From Rhizobacter sp. (GTDB lineage: Bacteria; Pseudomonadota; Gammaproteobacteria; Burkholderiales; Burkholderiaceae_C): DNA of 21,776 bases. The translations under genes were made by a program, and so were the position numbers. The stretch spans positions 1 to 21,776 of the forward strand of contig JACMKJ010000151.1 of the NCBI GenBank assembly GCA_014380155.1. Reading direction: 5' to 3'. Below are positions 7,322 to 15,207 of this stretch, piece after piece. The notes below the pieces were generated by a model that was not told the DNA's origin, did not search any database, and saw nothing but the letters and a program-made list of their open reading frames with translations. The stretch's first letter is position 1. Each line of letters starts with the position of its first letter.

Positions 7322-7423
7322 TTGCCCACAGCTTCACGAAATAACGCGAGCCCCCGCTCACATGTCTTGCACTGCCCTGCCCGGCCTCGCTCAGGCCCCT
7401 GCACACCCGGTTCAACTCTTTCA

Positions 7424-7441
7424 CTCGCCGCAACCGGCGAG
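7424..7441 (+). promoter_or_regulatory. Hairpin overlapping the ccmE ribosome binding site
   Basis: CTCGCCG (7424-7430) pairs perfectly with CGGCGAG (7435-7441) around a CAAC loop. The 3' arm contains most of the only plausible Shine-Dalgarno sequence, GAGG at 7439-7442, which lies 8 nt before the ccmE ATG at 7451. In the transcript this would hide the ribosome binding site and limit translation of the first gene of the operon. The structure is seen directly; the regulatory effect is inferred. Confidence 0.4.
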
Positions 7442-7450
7442 GCCGTTGCC

Positions 7451-7888
7451 ATGAAGCCACGCCACAAACGCATTGCCATCATCGTGGGGGCGCTTGCCGG
7501 CCTCGGCGTTGCCGTTGGGCTGGTGCTCAACGCCTTGCAAAGCAACGTCGCCTTCTTCTTCACACCCACCCAGGTGATCGGCGGCGAGGCGCCCAAGAAC
7601 AAGGCCTTCCGTGTGGGCGGCATGGTGCGTGAAGGCAGCATCAAGCGTGACCAGATGACGGTGCACTTCGTCATCACCGACACCGCCAAGGAGGTGCCCG
7701 TCAGCTACACCGGCATCCTCCCCGACCTCTTCAAAGAGGGCAAAGGTGCGGTGGTGCAAGGCAAGCTCGGAACCAACGGCGAATTTCTCGCCACCGAAGT
7801 GCTGGCCAAGCACGACGAGAACTACATGCCGCCCGAGGCGCAACACGCGGTCGACCAAGCCAAGAAGGCGGGGAGCACTCTGAAATGA
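7451..7888 (+). CDS. ccmE: Cytochrome c maturation heme chaperone CcmE
   Basis: A 145-residue protein with one N-terminal membrane anchor (residues 7-29) and a periplasmic OB-fold domain. It carries heme covalently on a histidine and hands it to the CcmF/H ligase. The C-terminal motif VLAKHDENYMPPE gives heme-binding His121 and Tyr125 (HxxxY), matching the family closely. The length is typical. The ATG at 7451 yields a Lys/Arg-rich start (MKPRHKR) followed by the anchor; its ribosome binding site GAGG is partly inside a hairpin. ccmF starts at 7885, overlapping the stop by 4 nt. It is the first gene of the local ccm cluster, with no ccmABCD upstream, which is unusual because ccmE normally follows ccmABCD. 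Confidence 0.97.
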   Translation: MKPRHKRIAIIVGALAGLGVAVGLVLNALQSNVAFFFTPTQVIGGEAPKNKAFRVGGMVREGSIKRDQMTVHFVITDTAKEVPVSYTGILPDLFKEGKGAVVQGKLGTNGEFLATEVLAKHDENYMPPEAQHAVDQAKKAGSTLK

Positions 7889-9828
7889 CACCTGAACTCG
7901 GCCACCTCGCCCTCATCCTCGCCCTGTTGGTTTCCATCACCCAGGGCGTTTTGCCATTGATCGGCGCCCACCGCGGCCACGCGGGCTGGATCGCGCTGGC
8001 CCGCCCGGCCGCACAGACCCAGTTCGTGCTGGTGGCCTTTGCCTTCGGTTGCCTGATGCAGGCCTTCCTGGCCAACGACTTCTCGGTCGCCTACGTCACC
8101 AACCACTCCAACTCCAAGATGCCGACGGCCTTGCGCGCCGCTGCCGTCTGGGGCGGCCATGAAGGCTCACTGCTGCTGTGGCTGCTGATGCTGACCGGCT
8201 GGGCATTTGCCGTGAGCCTGTTCTCGCGCCAGCTGCCGCAGGCGATGGTGGCGCGGGTGCTGGCGGTGCTCGGGCTGGTGGGCACGGGCTTCCTGCTGTT
8301 CATGCTGCTCACCTCCAACCCCTTCGAGCGCATGCTGCCCGCCGCCCCCGATGGCCGCGACCTCAACCCGCTGCTGCAAGACCCGGGGCTCATCATTCAC
8401 CCGCCCATGCTCTACATGGGCTACGTGGGCTTCTCGGTGGCGTTTGCCTTCGCCATCGCCGCACTGCTGGCCGGCCGGCTCGACGCCGCGTGGGCCCGCT
8501 GGTCGCGCCCCTGGACCAATGCAGCCTGGGTGTTCCTCACCATCGGCATCGCGCTCGGCTCCTACTGGGCCTACTACGAGCTGGGCTGGGGCGGCTGGTG
8601 GTTCTGGGACCCGGTCGAAAACGCCTCCTTCATGCCCTGGCTGGTGGGCACGGCGCTGATCCATTCATTGGCCGTCACCGAGAAGCGCGGCAGCTTCAAG
8701 AACTGGACGGTGCTGCTCGCCATCGCTGCGTTTTCGCTGTCGCTGCTGGGCACCTTCCTCGTGCGCTCCGGCGTGCTGACCTCGGTGCACGCGTTTGCCA
8801 CCGACCCCGAGCGCGGCATCTTCATCCTCTTCTTCCTGGTGGTGGTGATCGGCGGCTCGCTCGTGCTCTTTGCCTGGCGCGCACCCAAGGTCAGCATGGG
8901 CGGCGCATTCGCCCTCTTCTCGCGCGAGACGCTGCTGCTGGTCAACAACGTGCTGCTGGTGGTGGCCTGCGGCTCGGTGCTGCTCGGCACGCTCTACCCG
9001 CTGCTGATCGACGCGCTCGGCATGGGCAAGCTCTCGGTCGGCCCGCCATATTTCAACGCAGTGTTCGTGCCGATCATGGTGCCGCTGCTGTTCTTGATGG
9101 CGGTCGGCCCGCTGGCTCGCTGGAAGCACGCCGATGCGCGCGACATGGCGCAGCGCCTGCGCCTGGCCGCCGTCATCGCGGTGCTGGCCGGCATCGGCCT
9201 GCCCTTCCTGGCGGGCGCCTGGAGCCCGCTGGTCGCGATGGGCCTGCTGCTGGCGGTGTGGATCATCGCGAGCAGCGCCTTCCAGATCCGCGAGCGCATC
9301 AAGTCGGGCTGGCCGCCACGTTCGTACTGGGGCATGCACCTGGCCCACGTGGGCATGGCGGTGTTTGTCATCGGCGTCACCCTGGTCAAGGGTTACGAGG
9401 TCGAAAAAGACGTGCGCATGGCCATCGGCGACAGCGTCGAGATGGGCGGCTACACCGTGCGCCTGCGCGGCGTGCAGCAAGTGCCCGGCCCCAACTACAT
9501 CGCCCAGCGCGGTGACATCGAGCTTCTGAAAGACGGCAAGTTGCTGCGCGAAATGCACCCCGAGAAGCGCAATTACTTCTCGTCGCAAATGCCCATGACC
9601 GAAACGGCCATCGACACCGGCTTCACCCGCGACCTCTACGTCTCGCTCGGCGAGCCGCTCGACCCGCAAGGCTCGGCGTGGAGCGTGCGCGTCTATTACA
9701 AACCGTTCATCACCTGGATCTGGGGCGGCTGCCTGCTGATGGCGCTGGGTGGCGGGCTCGCCGCCGCCGACCGCCGCTACCGCCTGAAGAAAACGCAGGG
9801 CGCCGTCACGCAGGGGGCTGCGGCATGA
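7885..9828 (+). CDS. ccmF: Heme lyase subunit CcmF
   Basis: A 647-residue polytopic inner-membrane protein, the usual family length. It is the core of the System I cytochrome c synthetase, attaching heme from CcmE to apocytochrome CXXCH cysteines. The tryptophan-rich WWD motif WGGWWFWDPVENASFMPWL lies at 235-253. Conserved histidine-containing segments include IIHPPMLYMGY (His172), ALIHSLAVTEKRGS (His260) and SGVLTSVHAFATDP (His302). The later part has a periplasmic loop (SVEMGGYTVRLRGVQ) before the last membrane span. It overlaps ccmE and ccmG by 4 nt each, which implies translational coupling. Confidence 0.97.
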   Translation: MTPELGHLALILALLVSITQGVLPLIGAHRGHAGWIALARPAAQTQFVLVAFAFGCLMQAFLANDFSVAYVTNHSNSKMPTALRAAAVWGGHEGSLLLWLLMLTGWAFAVSLFSRQLPQAMVARVLAVLGLVGTGFLLFMLLTSNPFERMLPAAPDGRDLNPLLQDPGLIIHPPMLYMGYVGFSVAFAFAIAALLAGRLDAAWARWSRPWTNAAWVFLTIGIALGSYWAYYELGWGGWWFWDPVENASFMPWLVGTALIHSLAVTEKRGSFKNWTVLLAIAAFSLSLLGTFLVRSGVLTSVHAFATDPERGIFILFFLVVVIGGSLVLFAWRAPKVSMGGAFALFSRETLLLVNNVLLVVACGSVLLGTLYPLLIDALGMGKLSVGPPYFNAVFVPIMVPLLFLMAVGPLARWKHADARDMAQRLRLAAVIAVLAGIGLPFLAGAWSPLVAMGLLLAVWIIASSAFQIRERIKSGWPPRSYWGMHLAHVGMAVFVIGVTLVKGYEVEKDVRMAIGDSVEMGGYTVRLRGVQQVPGPNYIAQRGDIELLKDGKLLREMHPEKRNYFSSQMPMTETAIDTGFTRDLYVSLGEPLDPQGSAWSVRVYYKPFITWIWGGCLLMALGGGLAAADRRYRLKKTQGAVTQGAAA

Positions 9829-10346
9829 AGTGGTTCCTGATCCCGTTGGCCCTCTTTGTGGTGCTGGCGGTCTTTCTGGGCCTGGGCCTCAGCCGCGACC
9901 CGCGTGAAGTGCCCTCACCCCTGGTGGGCAAGGCCGCGCCGGCCTTCTCGCTGCCGCAACTCGACTCCGAAGCGCCCTTCAGCCCCAAAGACATGGCCGG
10001 CAAGGTGTGGCTGTTCAATGTGTGGGCGTCGTGGTGCGTGTCGTGCCGGCAAGAGCACCCGATCCTGGTCGACTTTGCCAAGACCCGCCTCGCGCCCCTG
10101 ATCGGGCTCGACTACAAGGACAAGCGCGACGAGGCCCGCGCCTGGCTCAAGCGCTTCGGCAACCCCTACGACTTCTCGGTGGTCGACGCCGACGGCCGGG
10201 TGGGCATCGACTACGGCGTCTACGGCGTGCCCGAGACCTACGTGATCGACAAGACCGGCACCATCCGCTTCAAGCAGATCGGCCCGGTCACGGCCGAGGT
10301 GATGCAAAACAAGATCGTGCCCTTGATCAAAGAGCTGCAGAAATGA
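9825..10346 (+). CDS. ccmG: Thiol:disulfide interchange protein CcmG/DsbE
   Basis: A 173-residue protein with an N-terminal membrane anchor (residues 3-22) and a periplasmic thioredoxin domain. It reduces the cysteines of apocytochromes or CcmH before heme ligation. The active site is WCVSC at residues 70-74, and the CcmG-specific segment GVYGVPETYVID (131-142) holds the cis-proline. The start ATG at 9825 overlaps the ccmF stop (ATGA), and the stop overlaps ccmH in the same way. It is distinct from the TlpA protein at 347-868, which has WCGPC and belongs to the other operon. Confidence 0.96.
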   Translation: MKWFLIPLALFVVLAVFLGLGLSRDPREVPSPLVGKAAPAFSLPQLDSEAPFSPKDMAGKVWLFNVWASWCVSCRQEHPILVDFAKTRLAPLIGLDYKDKRDEARAWLKRFGNPYDFSVVDADGRVGIDYGVYGVPETYVIDKTGTIRFKQIGPVTAEVMQNKIVPLIKELQK

Positions 10347-10792
10347 AGATCCTCTGGGCCTCGATGCTGGTTCTGGCCACCTTCACCGCACAAGCCAATA
10401 CCGCCACCCCGCTCGCCGAAGACCCGGTGCTCGAGCAACGGCTGGTGCTCATTGCCGAAGAGCTGCGTTGCCTCGTGTGCCAGAACGAGTCGCTCGCCGG
10501 CTCACGCGCCGACCTGGCACTCGATCTCAAGCGCGAGATCCGCCAGCTCATCAAACAAGGCAAGACCGACCAGGAGGTGCGCGACTTTATGGTCACGCGC
10601 TATGGCGACTACGTGCTCTACCGCCCGCCCGTCAAACCCACCACCTGGCTGCTGTGGGGCGGGCCGTTCGTGCTGCTGGCCGCAGGGCTGGCCGGCCTGA
10701 TCGTGTTCTTGCGCAAGCGTCGGCCCGCTGACGCGGCGCTGTCGCCCGAAGACCAACGCCGGGCCGACGCCCTGCTCAAGGGAGATTCGTGA
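10343..10792 (+). CDS. ccmH: Cytochrome c maturation protein CcmH
   Basis: A 149-residue protein with a signal peptide (about residues 1-18), a periplasmic helical domain with the hallmark LRCLVCQNES (Cys43 and Cys46), and one membrane span near residues 103-121. The CXXC pair takes part in thiol exchange with the apocytochrome heme site. This is the short CcmH form; the CcmI-like part of the long E. coli protein is encoded separately by the next gene. It overlaps ccmG by 4 nt and ccmI by 1 nt. Confidence 0.96.
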   Translation: MKILWASMLVLATFTAQANTATPLAEDPVLEQRLVLIAEELRCLVCQNESLAGSRADLALDLKREIRQLIKQGKTDQEVRDFMVTRYGDYVLYRPPVKPTTWLLWGGPFVLLAAGLAGLIVFLRKRRPADAALSPEDQRRADALLKGDS

Positions 10793-12021
10793 TGGGTGGT
10801 TTTGTGTTGGCTGCGGCGGTGCTCGTCGCGGTCACCCTGTTGTTGTTGCTGCGCCCATGGCGCCGTGCTCCGGCCGCCGATGTGGCGAGCTCACCCGAGG
10901 TCAACGCCGGCGTCTACCGCGACCAGCTGCAAGAGCTCGACCGCGACCTCGCCGCCGGCACGCTCTCCGCTGAAGACCATGCCCAGGCGCGCGCCGAGCT
11001 GCAGCGCCGCCTGCTCGACGATGCCGGCAACGGCGACACCCAAGCCGCTACACCCTTCGGCATGCGCTACACCGCACTCGCGCTGGTCTTGTTGATGCCA
11101 CTGGGCGCAGCCGGCCTGTACGCCGTGCTGGGCACGCCCGCCGCACTCGACCCGGTGGCCACCCGCGAGCCCACGCGACAAGACGTTGAAAAGATGGTGT
11201 CCGACCTGGCCGCGCGCATGGAAAAGAACCCCGGCGACGCCAAGGGCTGGATCGTGCTCGCACGTTCTTACCGCGCCATGAACCGCCTGCCCGAAGCCGA
11301 AAACGCCTTCAACAAGATCGGCGACACGCTCTACCAGAACGCCACCTTGCTGGCCGAATACGGCGACGTGCTGGCCACCCGCGCGATGGGCAATTTCGAC
11401 GGCAAGCCGATGGAGATCGTGCAGCGCGCGCTCAAGCTCGAGCCTGAAAACCCGATGGCCTTGTCGCTCGCCGCCACGGCGTCTTACAACCGCAACGACT
11501 TCACCCAGGCCGTGGCCTATTGGGAACAGCTGCTGAAGATCGTGCCGCCCGGCTCGGAAGACGCCAACTGGTTGACGCAAGCCATCGCCAAGACGCGCGA
11601 ACAAATGGCCGGCCCGGGTGCCAGCCCACAGGTGGCCGCTGCTTCAACCCAGAAGCCACCCGCCGCTGCGGCCGCCGGCGCTGCCGTCTCCGGCCGAGTG
11701 AGCCTCGCGCCCGCGCTGGCTGCCCAGGTGCAGCCCGGCGACACGGTGTTCATCTTTGCCCGCAACCCACAAGGCTCGCGCATGCCGCTGGCGGTTCAAC
11801 GCATCAAGGTTTCTGACCTGCCGTTCGACTTCAAGCTCGACGACTCGACCGCCATGAACCCCGAGTTCAAACTCTCCAGCGCCGCCGAGGTGCGCATCGA
11901 AGCGCGCATCTCCAAGAGCGGCAGCGCGACACCCGGCCCGGGCGACCTGATCGGTGTGGGGCCGGTCGTCAAGCCGGGGGCGAACCAGGTGGCGGTGCAG
12001 ATCGACCAGGTGAGACCGTAA
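10792..12021 (+). CDS. ccmI: Apocytochrome chaperone CcmI (TPR protein)
   Basis: A 409-residue protein with two membrane spans (about residues 3-20 and 90-112), a cytoplasmic loop containing the typical VYRDQLQELDRDLAAGTLS segment, then periplasmic TPR-like helices (about 125-280). After an Ala/Pro-rich linker, the C-terminal domain (GRVSLAPALAAQVQPGDTVF onward) is the one that binds apocytochrome C-termini in the family. Sequence GTGATG offers two starts: the ATG at 10792 has AAGGGAG 7 nt upstream, while the GTG at 10789 has it only 4 nt away, so I chose the ATG. It is the last gene of the operon and ends 8 bp before a convergent gene, with no clear terminator between them. Confidence 0.94.
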   Translation: MGGFVLAAAVLVAVTLLLLLRPWRRAPAADVASSPEVNAGVYRDQLQELDRDLAAGTLSAEDHAQARAELQRRLLDDAGNGDTQAATPFGMRYTALALVLLMPLGAAGLYAVLGTPAALDPVATREPTRQDVEKMVSDLAARMEKNPGDAKGWIVLARSYRAMNRLPEAENAFNKIGDTLYQNATLLAEYGDVLATRAMGNFDGKPMEIVQRALKLEPENPMALSLAATASYNRNDFTQAVAYWEQLLKIVPPGSEDANWLTQAIAKTREQMAGPGASPQVAAASTQKPPAAAAAGAAVSGRVSLAPALAAQVQPGDTVFIFARNPQGSRMPLAVQRIKVSDLPFDFKLDDSTAMNPEFKLSSAAEVRIEARISKSGSATPGPGDLIGVGPVVKPGANQVAVQIDQVRP

Positions 12022-12029
12022 CGCGGGGC

Positions 12030-12962
12030 TCAGCGGCTGAGAAAAAACTCTGCCATCACTTCGGTCGCCGAGATCGCCGTCGAACCCGCTTCACCCCCAC
12101 GCGGCTTCTTGCCGCCCGGCCACGAGTGGCCGCCCGTCTCGGTGACGCACAACTTCACCTCCACGCCACCCTTGCAGGGTGAATAGGCCTCGCAATACGC
12201 CCCCGCCGTTTGCAACACACGCTTGGGCGTGGCGTTGCAGCCGTTGAGCTGCACCCACTTGGCCACCGAGTCGGGCACGGCCACGAAGTCGGTCACCTGG
12301 TCCGACTTGTTGAAGCCCGCGCCGCCGTTGAACAGCACCCGCTCGTCGTCCTTCGCGTGAATGTGCAAGACCGAGACCGGCTGCGACGGGATGCAGCTCC
12401 TGGTGTTGTCGGTGCCCGCCACCGCCACGATGGCCTTGAACACCTCGGGCATCTCGCACGCCAGGCGGTAGGCCATCAAGCCGCCGTTCGACATGCCGCT
12501 GGCAAACACACGCTGCGCGTCGATGCCCGGCTGGGCGCTCAGGCGCTTGACGATCTCGCGGATGAAACCCACGTCGTCGATGTTGCGGTCTCGCGCCACG
12601 CCACAGCAGTGGCCGGCGTTCCAGGTGGCGAGCTTGCCTGACGGGAGCCGGCTGTAGCCGTTGGGGAACACCACCACATAACCCGACCTGTCAGCCTGGG
12701 CGATCTGGCCGTAGAACTTATCGTCGGCCTGGATGTTCATGTTGCCGCCGCCTCCGTGCAAGCTGAACACCATTGGCATGGGTTTGGCAGATGAGAAGCC
12801 CGATGGCACATGCACGCGGTAAAGCCGCGTGTGGCCGCCATGCACGAGCTTGAAAGCGTAGTCGCCCGGGCCGGTGATGCGCGCATCGTCTTGAGCACCG
12901 GCGCACGCGGGCCAGGCCATGCACAGGCACAACAACCAGGCGCTGAGGTGGCGGGTGAACAT
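12030..12962 (-). CDS. Secreted PHB-depolymerase/feruloyl-esterase-like hydrolase
   Basis: A 310-residue alpha/beta hydrolase with a signal peptide (about residues 1-23). It has SLHGGGGN (oxyanion-hole region), nucleophile motif GMSNGG (Ser158), an acid in HIHAKDDERV (Asp205 or 206) and histidine in TGGHSWPGG (His279). These match the LpqC/PHB depolymerase esterase group (COG3509-like), which cleaves short polyhydroxybutyrate chains or feruloyl and similar esters. Several cysteines (CC at 119-120, Cys190, 242, 257, 263, 272) could form disulfides in the periplasm or outside the cell. The ATG at 12962 has AGAGG upstream; a TTG lies directly before it. It follows the GST gene by 12 nt. Its substrate cannot be told from the sequence. 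Confidence 0.88.
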   Translation of the reverse strand: MFTRHLSAWLLCLCMAWPACAGAQDDARITGPGDYAFKLVHGGHTRLYRVHVPSGFSSAKPMPMVFSLHGGGGNMNIQADDKFYGQIAQADRSGYVVVFPNGYSRLPSGKLATWNAGHCCGVARDRNIDDVGFIREIVKRLSAQPGIDAQRVFASGMSNGGLMAYRLACEMPEVFKAIVAVAGTDNTRSCIPSQPVSVLHIHAKDDERVLFNGGAGFNKSDQVTDFVAVPDSVAKWVQLNGCNATPKRVLQTAGAYCEAYSPCKGGVEVKLCVTETGGHSWPGGKKPRGGEAGSTAISATEVMAEFFLSR

Positions 12963-12974
12963 CAAGGGCTGCCT

Positions 12975-13616
12975 CTACACGGGCACCGGGTAGACGCCCT
13001 CGCCATGCGGCGCGGCCATGAACTCGGGCAGCATGGTCTCGGCTTTCAGCGACAACGATTGAATCGCCGGGTGCGCCGAGCCGGCCACGACGCCGGGCAC
13101 CAGTTGCTGCGTGAAATGCCAGACCACCGCCGTCGTCAGACCCGCCTGGCCGATGGTGCGGCTGGTGACCAACAGCGGCTCACGCTGCAGCTCCAACTCC
13201 AGCGCGCCGTAAGCCGCCAACATCTGGCCGGTGACACGGTCCAGCCACGGCTGGTGCTCCTTCTCGGGCGGCCGCACGTTGTGCTCGTAGACGATCTGCA
13301 CGCTCTTCTCGCACGCAGCCAGTGCCAGGCCGATCACACGCAAGGCCTGCAGGCGCTCGGGCAAGCTGCTGGGCATCAGGCTGCGGCCCGGCGCGGCCAG
13401 CGCTTCGGCGTAGTCGATCATGAGGGTGGAATCCATCAGCACGCTGCCGTCGTCACACACCAGCGTGGGCGCCTTGACCACCGGGTTGATCTGGCGAAAC
13501 TGATCGAAGCCACGAAACACCGAGACCGACCGGTGCTCGAAGGGCAGGCCCAGCAGCTGCAATGAGATCGCGACACGCCGCACGTAGGGTGAATCGAGCA
13601 TTCCGATGAGTTGCAT
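12975..13616 (-). CDS. Glutathione S-transferase family protein
   Basis: A 213-residue cytoplasmic protein with an N-terminal thioredoxin-like GST domain starting MQLIGMLDSPYVRRVAISLQ, containing FEHRSVSVFRG, INPVVKAPTLVCDDG (cis-Pro region) and MDSTLMIDYAE (gamma-glutamyl binding region with the conserved Asp-Ser). A helical C-terminal domain follows. The length is typical. The ATG at 13616 has AAGGA 6 nt upstream; an ATG at 13622 has no spacing from it. It lies between the RNB-family gene (40 nt upstream) and the hydrolase gene (12 nt downstream). The substrate is unknown. Confidence 0.9.
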   Translation of the reverse strand: MQLIGMLDSPYVRRVAISLQLLGLPFEHRSVSVFRGFDQFRQINPVVKAPTLVCDDGSVLMDSTLMIDYAEALAAPGRSLMPSSLPERLQALRVIGLALAACEKSVQIVYEHNVRPPEKEHQPWLDRVTGQMLAAYGALELELQREPLLVTSRTIGQAGLTTAVVWHFTQQLVPGVVAGSAHPAIQSLSLKAETMLPEFMAAPHGEGVYPVPV

Positions 13617-13656
13617 GGTCATTCCTTGGGTTCTGTGTGGCAGGTGATCTTGATGT

Positions 13657-15111
13657 TCAGGCGCGCTCGAAGTCGATGAAGCGCTGCTCGGCATCGACGC
13701 TGCGCAGCTTCACCCGCAGCGTGTCGCCCACGTCGAGCCCTTCGAAGCCGCTCACCACCCTGCCCTCGACCAGCGGCGAGGTGATGCGCACGAAGGTGCC
13801 CTTGGGTGCGGCGCCGGTCACGATGGCATCGAAGTGCTCGCCGATGCGGCCGTGCAGCAGGTAGGCGGCGGCCGCCTTGAGCACGCGGCGCTCCACGGTC
13901 GAGGCGCTGTCTTCCTGCACGGTGCAATGCTGCGCGATGGCATCCAGCTGCTCGAGGGAATACGGCGGCGCCTGCCGCGCGAGAGTGGCCTTCAGCAGGC
14001 GCTGCGTCACCAGATCCACGAAGCGGCGGTTGGGCGCGGTGGAGTGCGCGTAGTCGTTCACGGCCAAACCAAAGTGGCCGGCACCCGGCGCACCCGCAGG
14101 CGCCGCCGCATAGGCGCCCGAGCCCAGCATCTTCACCACCGACAGCGAGAGGTCTTCAAACCCGGCAGGGTCGGCACGGCGGCGCTCGGCCAAGAACTTG
14201 TCGAGCGCCAGCGCATCCGGCGCTTGCGGCAGGGCGGCGCCGTGCTTGGCAGCGAGCAGCACCAGCCGATCCCAACGCCTCGGCTCCTGCAACACGCGTC
14301 GCAACGATGGCTGGCCGTGCTTGGACAGGTAGCGCGCGGTGGCGCCATTGGTGGCGATCATCAGGTCGGCGATCAGGTCTTTGGCGCGGTTCTTGTGGTC
14401 GGCGCGCAAGTCGACCAGCTGGCCGTCGACGAACACCGGCCGCGCCTGCGCCGTGCTCACGTTCAATGCGCCGCGCCGGTGCCGCCACTGGCGCAGGGAC
14501 AGCGCCACCTGGTCGTGCAGGTGAATCTGGGCCTGCAACGCCACGCTCGCCGCGACGGCCTGTGGTGCCGGCGCCCGGCCGTCCAACCATGCCGCCACGC
14601 TGTCGTAGGCGAGCTTGGCCTGGTTGAGCACCACCGCCCGGTAGAGCTGCGACCCGGTGACTTCGCCGCGGCCATCGATCTCCATTTCAACCACCACGGC
14701 CAGTCGCTCTTCGCCTTCATGCAGCGAGGTGAGCCCGTTCGACAGGACTTGCGGCAGCATCGGGAACACACCGGCCGCCGTATACACCGAGGTGGTGTTG
14801 ACGGCGGCATGCGCGTCGATCGCGCCGCCCGGGCGCACCTTGGCATCGATGTCGGCCACCGCCACGGCGAGCCGCACGCCGCCACCGGGCAGGGCCTCGG
14901 CCCAGCTCAGCTGGTCGAGGTCGAGCGTGTCGTCGTTGTCGATCGAGAACCACAGGCGCGTTCGCATGTCGCGAATGTCGGCGCCGGGCTCTGCACCGCC
15001 GTCGTTGGCCGAGCGCTGGGCTTCGTGCAGCGCCTCGGGCGCGAACACGGGTCGCAGGCCGTGGCTTTTCATTTCGAGTTCGGCGATCCGGGTCAGGTCG
15101 GCAGCATCCAT
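13657..15111 (-). CDS. Short RNase II/R-family (RNB domain) exoribonuclease
   Basis: A 484-residue protein with an RNB catalytic domain and a C-terminal S1-like region (about 410-484), but without the N-terminal cold-shock domains of full-length RNase R (over 700 residues). The active-site segment is SIDNDDTLDLDQ (56-67): Asp58, Asp64 and Asp66 align with E. coli RNase II Asp201, 207 and 209, while the fourth acidic position (Asp210) is Gln67. Other RNB features are FPMLPQVLSNGLTSL and STAPNRRFVDLVTQRLL. The ATG at 15111 matches the usual N-terminus of this short clade, though its ribosome binding site is weak; a GTG about 60 nt upstream with AAGGA before it is an alternative. It is divergent from the dipeptidase gene. 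Confidence 0.88.
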   Translation of the reverse strand: MDAADLTRIAELEMKSHGLRPVFAPEALHEAQRSANDGGAEPGADIRDMRTRLWFSIDNDDTLDLDQLSWAEALPGGGVRLAVAVADIDAKVRPGGAIDAHAAVNTTSVYTAAGVFPMLPQVLSNGLTSLHEGEERLAVVVEMEIDGRGEVTGSQLYRAVVLNQAKLAYDSVAAWLDGRAPAPQAVAASVALQAQIHLHDQVALSLRQWRHRRGALNVSTAQARPVFVDGQLVDLRADHKNRAKDLIADLMIATNGATARYLSKHGQPSLRRVLQEPRRWDRLVLLAAKHGAALPQAPDALALDKFLAERRRADPAGFEDLSLSVVKMLGSGAYAAAPAGAPGAGHFGLAVNDYAHSTAPNRRFVDLVTQRLLKATLARQAPPYSLEQLDAIAQHCTVQEDSASTVERRVLKAAAAYLLHGRIGEHFDAIVTGAAPKGTFVRITSPLVEGRVVSGFEGLDVGDTLRVKLRSVDAEQRFIDFERA

Positions 15112-15207
15112 GGGCAAGTGCAGAGAATTGACTCGCTTGGATTGTGGGGGCAACAACTGCTTCACAGGCACAAAGGTATCCTTCAGCACACACCCACCGG
15201 GCTCCCC

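Larger units (their letters stand above)
7011..7450. other. Divergent intergenic region between apbE and ccmE
   Basis: About 440 bp without a convincing gene. Bases 7141-7200 are only 43% G+C by hand count, clearly lower than the flanking genes. A weak plus-strand promoter candidate is TTGGCA at 7164-7169 with CATACG at 7186-7191 (spacer 16). On the minus strand a TTGACG lies at 7160..7155, but no good -10 follows. Short perfect hairpins occur at 7210-7227 (5-bp stem, GCTGC), 7300-7321 (7-bp stem) and 7424-7441 (7-bp stem). An in-frame extension of ccmE runs back to 7040, but its predicted product has no recognisable domain. The region should contain promoters for both operons. Confidence 0.6.

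Noticed and set aside
7040..7450. In-frame upstream extension of ccmE, or a ccmD-like small gene
   Set aside because: The translated extension has no membrane segment or ccm-like motif, and the CcmE family N-terminus with its membrane anchor begins at 7451.
8665..9669. A 334-codon minus-strand frame opposite ccmF
   Set aside because: It is rich in His, Arg, Gln and Ala without any domain, an antisense shadow of an unambiguous membrane protein gene.
12029..12046. Possible intrinsic terminator between ccmI and the hydrolase gene
   Set aside because: The short dyad CTCAGCGGCTGAG is followed by A residues on the plus strand and has its T-run on the wrong side for the minus strand, so it fits neither direction.
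13834..15207. Long plus-strand extension upstream of the dipeptidase start
   Set aside because: It is antisense to the RNB gene and has shadow-type composition; homology to the dipeptidase family begins only at the ATG at 15208.
15112..15207. TTGACT at 15128-15133 as a promoter for the dipeptidase gene
   Set aside because: The sequence at the expected -10 distance (CAACAA) does not resemble a -10 element, so I do not call a promoter.
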